Assembly (NCBI GenBank): GCA_025927665.1
Contig: JAICKZ010000007.1
Span: 1 to 21,263 of the forward strand
Source: Steroidobacteraceae bacterium
GTDB taxonomy: Bacteria > Pseudomonadota > Gammaproteobacteria > Steroidobacterales > Steroidobacteraceae
Direction of reading: 5' to 3'
DNA: 21,263 nucleotides
Part shown: positions 17,301 to 21,263 of the stretch, piece after piece
Position numbering within the stretch: the stretch's first letter is position 1
Layout of the letters: the number at the start of each line of letters is the position of its first letter
Notes under the pieces: model-generated
What the model was told of the DNA's origin: nothing
Database searches by the model: none
What the model saw: the letters and a program-made list of their open reading frames with translations, nothing else
Program-made: the position numbers and the translations under genes

Positions 17301-17554
17301 GATTTTCCTATTCAGGCTTTACCCAAGTATTAGGCGACGCCTTTGGCGCCAGTGTTCCCCCGGGAGCAGGAACGATACCGGCTGGAGTCGTTGTCGGGGC
17401 TGTAGCTGGAGCAGTACAGCCAGTCCTAGGCCTTGGTCGCACCGGTAGCGCTTTAGTCAGTGGCGGCGCTGGCGGGATAGCGGCAGGAGCGGGGTATGCA
17501 ACGACTCTCCTACTTAATGTAGCGCTTTCGAAAGAATCTGGATGCTCGCTATGA
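11393..17554 (+). CDS. Sec-exported SpvB/FG-GAP/YD-repeat (Rhs) giant protein with glycine-zipper C-terminus
   Basis: The GTG at 11393 follows GGGAG by 8 bases and gives 2053 aa; an ATG at 11399 is possible. Residues 1-32 are a signal peptide ending PVAHA. Then come an SpvB-like domain (about 35-330, 'SGSATYTLPIWTPPG', 'LTYSSQAGNGIAGVGWNLSG'), five FG-GAP/VCBS calcium loops (near 346, 440, 496, 542 and 581; for example DLNGDGINDM, DWDGDGRRDLL), and about 14 YD repeats (roughly 847-1600, such as WSYDTFGRKSVETRPDG and MAYDAMGRLSQWGS). The Rhs core runs from ADHLGSVAA (about 1660) to FTDPSGF (DPSGF 1768-1772). The remaining 281 residues are a Pro-rich linker with two CTVTVPG motifs (1835 and 1856) and a Gly/Ala-rich hydrophobic domain (about 1905-2053). 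YD/Rhs proteins form hollow cocoons around a C-terminal effector. There is no PAAR domain, so type VI delivery is unlikely. Whether the end is a toxin is unknown. Confidence 0.9.
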   Translation: MTMLNSVVGRIGWISFCLFNLILVISAPVAHAAVGRTPGNFAISPSGSATYTLPIWTPPGPAGLQPHIALTYSSQAGNGIAGVGWNLSGLSSIYRCNLTTEQDGIPAAVSLTPNDGLCLDGKRLRLVSGVYGQAGSSYQTEIADFSTVTAVSTLGNGPDHFIVKDRNGTSYQYGATSSSQVVVNGTALNWLLCKVTDATGNTEVITYTQTTGTASLDTISWTPTSYGANTYQYTMKFNYKANVAVPFYAGYVSGVVVQNPNILNNITITGPTVGTTGVLKKYVLSYQAGPATGRSQLISVKECADDAASDCLQPTQFAYQKGAMGVGSAITLTTSSTAPTVSYSTYDLNGDGINDMAWYDGSNWKVAFGGPNGFSTPLNTGITAAAAVIENIDGSGTDSFLAPVSGTWVYYKWNGSSFATASTGVSVVDQTTAFTFALADVNGDGLPDLITTRSDNYLYVRLNTSSAGAVSFSTVANKTIPAGSIFSSAGPTRHLDFNGSGQQDLISISGTSLATTSSILHFNGTTFLSYASTSLIAIAMADFNDDGCTDILYGNALVISPCNGTASKSIPTPGRVLAAVDWDGDGRRDLLVQNGNAVQVYLSNGISFNTTPIPTSLPPSLGSTSVNVTYGSIHNSTGDGLDGIVTLSASAPYTIQYYLHNGASQPADLLMQVTDGYGNSVSLTYASLARSLNTVYFPSTPATYPYQYYIGPLYVLSQVSFSDPSASNGYQINYYYGSAWTHLRGRGFAGFHAVQQHDSRGNGGNGIWYTSTYGQAFPFTGQFQGLAVRQTNSSAFNLSSSYVALNSIMLSNVAHQQRYFTFASSTGRYDYELGSSQNRAVKHTNTDYTYDNYGNVLTAKTVVTDLDSGSPYNGTTWTTFVQNTPAVDTSTWCLSLYSQTQVSYASTDGGPSAPTRTKALTPDTSHCHYTQIVTEPSSTVYKVTEVLSYDHFGNVNYDNITGANMAARAVLTDWGTTGQFPIAITNALNQKTTLSYDFGRGVLTSQTDANGLKTNWSYDTFGRKSVETRPDGTSTQYVLHDCASENNCTRDIRTRWSAAVLDKNKVAINTTSTNLDSLDRTYQVWTKTLNAASSTFSSFVTTNYDLLGRVVGQSLPTLTGSPQYFTTTLYDALSRPYQVSRPFSASNSTQAITHYVYSGDTTTVTDANGNTKTLVTDPKGQLRTVTDATGYRIGFAYDAAGSPSGTTDSLGTILSTAKYQYGVQPFATTRMDADLGTWTYAYDALGEVTDWKDAKGQTFRVAYDPLGRTTDRYEPDFYTHWTWGTNAALHEIQQLAKVCTGVGTNPGSCTSTGYAESETYDNMGRPSARSIQIPGDTTYTYNWNYDSTSGLLDTFTYPADTSGYRLQLKYGYVSGLLKSITDVPDNITLWTANADNERLQFTQEVLGNGVVVNHTFEPVTGLPSSITAGVGGGAAVQNNSYLFDAVGNLTQRQDNNVGYNENIYVDALNRFDHNVGDPNSMQMAYDAMGRLSQWGSVGGTPNTRDYATAQPGCSYYSNSQPHAVRKSTQGVHSSVSCYDQNGNMVSLTNDATAVRQSTWTSFNQPMMLSVTGATLSTTGSTVPSSTQFFYDHNHQRWKQVESYSGTPDYSGAAETTEYIGGQLERMQNVNGVVYRYYVTAGNNTIVVSRPGNGTTVPYYLTADHLGSVAAATNQAGTVLVHGKFAALGWKENSVAEQATLTGITRHGFTGQESLDAPGLFLVNMNGRIYHPSGNTFLSPDPTAVHDLTNTISYNRYAYANYNPLRFTDPSGFSPTDGCFTSNQGLDYFPTTTDWDKEGSGSDGDSPPPIGECLGGGPNPPSPPPEIGCSDSDPSCTVTVPGNRPSPPEVPCIGPACTVTVPGTPYTPLSPPPLPPPTILPLPSIVPLLQVPQIQYEPNPTLCNSLSALSGAAGGAVAGVLLSGRTGGDIRKGAVVGAVVGGFGGYFAKDGGIGAFLPAGLGSVLSRFTAGFSYSGFTQVLGDAFGASVPPGAGTIPAGVVVGAVAGAVQPVLGLGRTGSALVSGGAGGIAAGAGYATTLLLNVALSKESGCSL

Positions 17555-18040
17555 GGCATGTTCCGTAATCCAGGTTCATACAACAATAGCCGGGGATGGC
17601 TCAAGAGTTTGCAGTTAAAAAGACTTGCGTAGGTCAGCGACTGCGCATACTGGCATTCGAACTCTTCGCGCGATGTGAAACAACAGGAAGCAAATGAATC
17701 GCATCGTCAATGTAACGGAGTTTTTGTGGACTTGCTGAGCTAGAAAACGGAATAACTATAGCGCCAATCAAAGTGATTAAGACCTCGCGCAATTACTCAT
17801 CACTACATTGTGAACCAAGAGCGTATAGCGCAATTGATAAAGTCCTCGCGCGACTTTGCGCAATCTATTAAATGTCTCCATTTTTAAACTTTAATCAATT
17901 CAAAATTCGTTGTTAATAATGACTTGACAAAAACTTCTTAACTAACTGATTCCGATGGAAACGCATAATTTATTCGATTGATCCAGATCACTAGCATCGG
18001 CTAAGTCACTGTCCCTGCAGAAGAAATTTGAATCATAGCG
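17555..18040 (+). other. Gene-free spacer after the Rhs gene
   Basis: No ORF of 60 codons or more fits here except shadows of neighbouring genes. Two tiny plus-strand ORFs are visible: 33 codons at 17596-17697, and 14 codons at 17694-17738. The second has a good AGGAAG ribosome site and an ATGA overlap with the first. Neither resembles a known protein. The stretch becomes AT-rich toward the dcw promoter and contains a duplicated motif block. A TTGACA at 17924-17929 has no good -10 partner. No immunity gene, terminator or mobile element was recognised. Confidence 0.4.
17757..17857. repeat. Imperfect direct repeat with a hairpin in the second copy
   Basis: TATAGCGC occurs at 17757-17764 and 17824-17831, and CCTCGCGC at 17783-17790 and 17844-17851. 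These give two related blocks about 60-67 bases apart with indels between the shared motifs. The second copy also folds as AAAGTC (17839-17844), loop CTCGCGC, GACTTT (17852-17857), with GCGC on both outer sides. It may be a remnant of a duplication or a protein-binding array. Confidence 0.4.
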
Positions 18041-18070
18041 TTGACTTCTACGACTTCGCCTCACTATAGT
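18041..18070 (+). promoter_or_regulatory. dcw cluster (mraZ) promoter
   Basis: TTGACT (18041-18046) and TATAGT (18065-18070) are separated by 18 bases, a strong sigma-70-type match. Transcription would start near 18077, immediately before the three MraZ boxes and about 95 bases before the mraZ ATG. The position agrees with the dcw promoter in other gammaproteobacteria. Confidence 0.65.
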
Positions 18071-18079
18071 GCGCCACGG

Positions 18080-18103
18080 GTGGAAAAAAGTGGCAATAAG
18101 TGG
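18080..18103 (+). promoter_or_regulatory. MraZ operator: three GTGG boxes at 10-bp spacing
   Basis: GTGG occurs at 18080, 18090 and 18100, in the contexts GTGGAAAAAA, GTGGCAATAA and GTGGAATTCA, exactly one helical turn apart. MraZ is known to bind tandem TGG-type boxes with 10-bp periodicity upstream of its own gene and to repress the dcw operon. Here the boxes lie just after the predicted transcription start, an ideal place for repression. The assignment rests on this phasing and on the adjacent mraZ gene. Confidence 0.75.
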
Positions 18104-18172
18104 AATTCAATTCCTGTCACCTTCATCCAACTCCTTAGGGCTGTTCCATTCAGAGCGGGTGGCGAAATCCAA

Positions 18173-18628
18173 ATGTTTCGCGGTGAAAACAAAGTCACGT
18201 TAGATGCCAAAGGGCGCTTTGCGATGCCAACCCGTTATCGGGACAGCATCCAGGAAGACGCTAATGGTCAATTGATTGTGACCATTGATTACGCCGACAC
18301 CTGTCTCCTCATATACACCCTGCCAGATTGGGAAGAAATCGAAGCTAAGCTATCGAAACTTCCGGCGCTGAACCCTGTGGCGCGCAGTGTGCAACGTTTG
18401 ATGTTAGGTCATGCAACTGAATTAGAGTTGGATTCACAAGGCCGCATTTTAGTACCGCCCAATTTGCGTGAATACGCAAGCTTGACGCGTGACGTCGTGC
18501 TCTCCGGGCAAGGCAAACGATTTGAATTATGGGATGAACTGCAATGGGTGGCGCGACGTGATCAGAGCGTCAAAGACAATCGCGCTAACGCCACCTTGCC
18601 GCCTGAACTCAGTAGTTTATCTTTGTAG
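18173..18628 (+). CDS. mraZ: MraZ, transcriptional repressor of the dcw cluster
   Basis: MraZ is a ring-forming DNA-binding protein with two AbrB-like half-domains that represses its own operon of division and wall genes. The ATG at 18173 begins MFRGENKVTLDAKGRFAMP, the family's standard start, and gives 151 aa against 152 in E. coli. Both DxxGR signatures are present: LDAKGR at about 10-15, and LDSQGRILVPPNLR at about 86-99. The frame stays open upstream as far as 18041, but that stretch contains the promoter and the MraZ boxes, so the longer version is rejected. A GGGTGG run about 10 bases upstream is the likely ribosome site. rsmH starts 12 bases after the stop. Confidence 0.95.
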   Translation: MFRGENKVTLDAKGRFAMPTRYRDSIQEDANGQLIVTIDYADTCLLIYTLPDWEEIEAKLSKLPALNPVARSVQRLMLGHATELELDSQGRILVPPNLREYASLTRDVVLSGQGKRFELWDELQWVARRDQSVKDNRANATLPPELSSLSL

Positions 18629-18639
18629 TGGAAGCACCC

Positions 18640-19584
18640 ATGTTCACTCACGAACCGGTGCTTCTGAAAGAAGTGCTGGAAGCATTGTCATTGGATGAAC
18701 ATCGTGATGGCATTTTTATTGATGCCACCTTTGGTCGGGGTGGACATAGTGCTGAGATCTTGCAGCGTTTGAACGAACAAGGACGAGTGATTGCATTGGA
18801 TCGTGACCCAACTGCAATTGCGGCAGGGCAGGAGCGTTTCAAACACGATTCGCGGCTGTGCTTAGTACATCGTGCTTTTGGACAACTACATGATGCATTC
18901 GGCGTCGTAGGTATGACAGAGATAATGGGCAAAATTTCAGGCGCATTGTTTGATCTGGGCGTGTCATCGCCCCAACTTGATGAAGCAATGCGCGGATTCA
19001 GTTTCATGCGCGAAGGTCCATTGGACATGCGTATGGATAATTCATCGGGCATAAGTGCGGCAGAGTGGGTGGCAAAAATTTCCGAACGTGATTTGCAAAA
19101 GATCATTGCTGAGTATGGTGAAGAACGCTTTGCACGACGCATTGCCAACGCCATCATCACTTATCGCCGCGAACAACCTATCACGACTACAACCCAGTTG
19201 GCTCAATTAATTGATGCAGCGGTACCCAGGCGTGAGCCCGGCAAGCATCCTGCAACACGTACCTTTCAAGCCATTCGTATGGCGGTGAATAATGAGCTTG
19301 AACAAATACAACAAGCATTAGCGCAGGTTATTAATGTGCTCAAGCCCAGTGGTCGTCTGTGTGTAATCAGCTTCCATTCACTTGAAGATCAACTGGTGAA
19401 GCGTTTTATGCAAACACATTCACAAGATGATCCGATGTATGCCGGTATGCCTAATGTTCCTAAAGATAAGCGTGCTCAATTGAAGCGCGTTGGTAAAGCG
19501 ATTCATCCCAGTGACAGCGAAGTACAACGCAATCCTCGTGCTCGCAGTGCCATTTTGCGTGTGGCAGAGAAGGTTGCAGCATGA
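18640..19584 (+). CDS. rsmH: 16S rRNA m4C1402 N4-methyltransferase
   Basis: RsmH (MraW) uses S-adenosylmethionine to methylate N4 of cytidine 1402 in the decoding centre of 16S rRNA. From the ATG at 18640 it is 314 aa, against 313 in E. coli. The SAM site FIDATFGRGGHSAEIL is at 26-41 (GRGGHS 32-37), and the motif DLGVSSPQLD starts at D105. The C-terminal 'VISFHSLEDQLVKRFM' and 'NPRARSAILRVAEK' are typical. A GTG at 18628, overlapping the mraZ stop, is the alternative start, but only the ATG has a plausible TGGAAG ribosome site. The TGA stop overlaps the ftsL ATG (ATGA), a sign of translational coupling. Confidence 0.96.
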   Translation: MFTHEPVLLKEVLEALSLDEHRDGIFIDATFGRGGHSAEILQRLNEQGRVIALDRDPTAIAAGQERFKHDSRLCLVHRAFGQLHDAFGVVGMTEIMGKISGALFDLGVSSPQLDEAMRGFSFMREGPLDMRMDNSSGISAAEWVAKISERDLQKIIAEYGEERFARRIANAIITYRREQPITTTTQLAQLIDAAVPRREPGKHPATRTFQAIRMAVNNELEQIQQALAQVINVLKPSGRLCVISFHSLEDQLVKRFMQTHSQDDPMYAGMPNVPKDKRAQLKRVGKAIHPSDSEVQRNPRARSAILRVAEKVAA

Positions 19585-19874
19585 GTGCTTCAACCAAAGT
19601 CACCATGGCAATGTTGTGGATATTGTTACTCGTGTCATCAGTTGCGGTGGTGTGGAGCAAGCAACAATCGCGTAATCAATTTGTGGCATTACAACGTTTG
19701 CAAAAAGAACGTGACCAACTCGATACCGAGTGGGGTCAATTGCGATTGGAGCAGAGCACTTGGGTGACATATGGACGTATCGAAAAGATTTCACACGACG
19801 AATTGCACATGTCGGTTCCAGATTTAAGTGATCCGAATAAAGTGCACCTGATAGAACCTGCAACTAAGCAATGA
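19581..19874 (+). CDS. ftsL: Cell division protein FtsL
   Basis: FtsL is a small bitopic inner-membrane protein that joins FtsB and FtsQ in the divisome and helps activate septal wall synthesis by FtsW-FtsI. The 97-aa product has a short cytoplasmic start, one membrane span (about 8-26, 'TMAMLWILLLVSSVAVVW'), and then a heptad-like coiled coil (about 30-62, 'NQFVALQRLQKERDQLDTEW'). A short periplasmic tail ends the protein. FtsL sequences diverge strongly, so size, topology and position between rsmH and ftsI carry the identification. Both ends overlap neighbours by 4 bases (ATGA), so translation is coupled through rsmH-ftsL-ftsI. Confidence 0.92.
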   Translation: MSASTKVTMAMLWILLLVSSVAVVWSKQQSRNQFVALQRLQKERDQLDTEWGQLRLEQSTWVTYGRIEKISHDELHMSVPDLSDPNKVHLIEPATKQ

Positions 19875-21263
19875 TCAACATACGCAACAATGAAAGTAAA
19901 GCATTTGCCACGGAACAATTCCGTGGTCGATTACGTTGGGTAATGCTGAGCTTATTGTTGGCCAGTAGTGGATTAGTTGCGCGGGCTGTGCAATTGCAAT
20001 TGTTGGATGATGGCTTCCTGCTTAGTCAAGGTAATGCGCGTTACACGCGCGTGGCCAAACTCGCCGCACATCGTGGTGCAATTTATGATCGCAATGGTGA
20101 AACATTGGCAGTCAGTACGCCGGTGGACTCGGTATGGATCAATCCCAAAGAATTACAGCAAGCCTCAGATCAAATTCCTAAACTCGCTGAAGCATTGAAT
20201 CGTGATCGCAACTGGCTTGCTCAACGTATCAGCAGCAGTTTGGATCGCGACTTTGTTTACTTGGTGCGGCACATGAATCCCAAAGATGCTGCACAAGTAA
20301 AGTCACTCAATATTCCGGGTGTGTATTTGCAACGTGAGTATCGCCGTTACTATCCAGCAGGGGAAGTGACCGGTCATGTGCTCGGCTTTACTAATATCGA
20401 TGATGAAGGTCGCGAAGGTTTGGAATTGGCTTACGATCATTGGTTAGCGGGCAGCCCTGGTGCCAAGCGCATTATTCAAGATCGTTATGGTCGATCGGTT
20501 GAAGATATTGAAAGTATTCGCGCCGCACGTCCTGGCGAAGAGATTCGCACTAGCATTGATATTCGCATTCAATATCTCGCCTATCGAGAGTTGAAGGCCG
20601 CCGTTCAACAACACAATGCAGTATCGGGTTCAGCAATTGTGGTGGATGTTGATAGTGGTGAAGTATTGGCTATGGTCAATCAACCTTCCTACAACCCTAA
20701 TGATCAGGAGCAACGTGAACCCAGTGATATCCGCAATCGCGGCGCGACGGATTTACTTGAGCCAGGTTCGATTATGAAACCGTTTGTCGCTGCTGCCGCT
20801 GTTGCAACTGGTCGCTACAACGCCAATACCATCATTGATACTTCTCCCGGTTTAATCAAGGTCGGTATTAAGACCATTGAAGATGAGCATCCGATCGGTG
20901 CGGCGACGTTAACCACGGTGATGGCCAAGTCGAGCAATGTGGGCATGACCAAGATAGCATTGTCACTCTCTCCTGAATTAATGTGGAAAACATTGGATGC
21001 ATTTGGTTTTGGACAAGTAACAGGCAGTGGGTTTCCTGGTGAAGCCGCCGGCATGCTGCTTAACTACAAACAATGGCGACCCATCAATCAAGCCAACATG
21101 TCCTTTGGTTACTCATTGTCAGTAACGCCACTGCAACTCGCACATGCGTATGCAATTCTCGGTGCCGGTGGTATTGCACGGCCGCTCTCATTCAAACGTA
21201 TTGATGGAGTGGTTGAAGGACAACGAGTGATCGATGAACGTACCGCAAATGAAATGATTAAAA
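19871..21263 (+). CDS. ftsI: Peptidoglycan transpeptidase FtsI (PBP3), N-terminal 464 residues
   Basis: FtsI is the division-specific transpeptidase that cross-links septal peptidoglycan with FtsW. The ATG at 19871 overlaps the ftsL stop. Residues about 23-40 form the single membrane anchor. The periplasmic pedestal domain begins with 'AHRGAIYDRNGETLAVSTP' (about 67-85) and includes 'REYRRYYPAGEVTGHVLGF'. The transpeptidase domain shows the SxxK active site as S300-I-M-K303 in EPGSIMKPF and the SxN motif S354-S-N356 (E. coli: S307 and S359). The third motif (KTG) is expected beyond the window end, so the gene is cut by the boundary and is not truncated biologically as far as can be seen. The serine-lysine spacing is intact; isoleucine replaces the usual threonine next to the serine. 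Confidence 0.95.
   Translation, partial: MINIRNNESKAFATEQFRGRLRWVMLSLLLASSGLVARAVQLQLLDDGFLLSQGNARYTRVAKLAAHRGAIYDRNGETLAVSTPVDSVWINPKELQQASDQIPKLAEALNRDRNWLAQRISSSLDRDFVYLVRHMNPKDAAQVKSLNIPGVYLQREYRRYYPAGEVTGHVLGFTNIDDEGREGLELAYDHWLAGSPGAKRIIQDRYGRSVEDIESIRAARPGEEIRTSIDIRIQYLAYRELKAAVQQHNAVSGSAIVVDVDSGEVLAMVNQPSYNPNDQEQREPSDIRNRGATDLLEPGSIMKPFVAAAAVATGRYNANTIIDTSPGLIKVGIKTIEDEHPIGAATLTTVMAKSSNVGMTKIALSLSPELMWKTLDAFGFGQVTGSGFPGEAAGMLLNYKQWRPINQANMSFGYSLSVTPLQLAHAYAILGAGGIARPLSFKRIDGVVEGQRVIDERTANEMIK

Noticed and set aside
16750..17604. Antisense ORFs across the Rhs linker and tip as an immunity gene
   Set aside because: They are Gly/Pro-rich mirror images of the biased coding strand and resemble no protein. 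The bias of the linker creates long antisense frames by itself.
18080..18103. The 10-bp-phased repeats as a CRISPR or microsatellite
   Set aside because: There are only three 4-base cores at helical spacing, next to mraZ. A MraZ operator explains them fully.
18041..18172. A 44-residue N-terminal extension of MraZ
   Set aside because: The extension contains the promoter and three MraZ boxes, begins at the TTG of the -35 box and has no ribosome site. The family start is MFRGENKVTLDAKGR at 18173.

Overview
The window reads as chromosomal DNA of a gammaproteobacterium of moderate GC (by eye just under 50%). The evidence is a PilS/PilR type IV pilus two-component pair, E. coli-like SucC and SucD, a nitrilase-fused glutamine-dependent NAD+ synthetase, and the start of a division and cell-wall (dcw) cluster in the order mraZ-rsmH-ftsL-ftsI. 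The pilR-pilS / sucC-sucD adjacency recalls Xanthomonadales-type gene order, but the genus cannot be fixed from sequence alone. No rRNA, tRNA, CRISPR array or insertion sequence was seen.

Layout. Positions 1-1023 hold a divergent pair that looks like a diverged FlhDC system: the first 45 codons of an FlhC-like protein on the minus strand, and a 241-residue FlhD-like protein on the plus strand that seems to contain two FlhD-type modules. Positions 1029-4003 hold pilR and pilS (minus strand, pilS first). Positions 4167-8075 hold sucC, sucD and nadE on the plus strand. This sucD carries an unusual lysine-rich C-terminal tail of about 56 residues. Two perfect hairpins follow nadE. Positions 8184-9417 hold, on the minus strand, an isoprenylcysteine-methyltransferase-family membrane protein and an HTH regulator with a two-helix membrane domain. 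Positions 9698-17554 form an accessory segment: a secreted lipoprotein, probably a beta-propeller, and a 2053-residue Sec-exported SpvB/FG-GAP/YD-repeat (Rhs) giant ending in a proline-rich linker and a glycine-zipper hydrophobic domain. About 600 bases without a convincing gene follow. From 18041 to the end lie the dcw promoter, three 10-bp-phased MraZ boxes, and mraZ, rsmH, ftsL and ftsI (cut by the window end).

How the genes work together. PilS and PilR sense and transcribe pilus genes through sigma-54. SucC and SucD form succinyl-CoA synthetase, and nadE completes NAD+ synthesis. MraZ, RsmH, FtsL and FtsI form one tightly overlapping operon for envelope growth and division, with an MraZ autoregulatory site. 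The points most worth following up are the double FlhD-like protein beside an FlhC-like gene, the histone-H1-like tail on SucD, and the Rhs giant with a putative membrane-inserting tip and no recognisable immunity gene.
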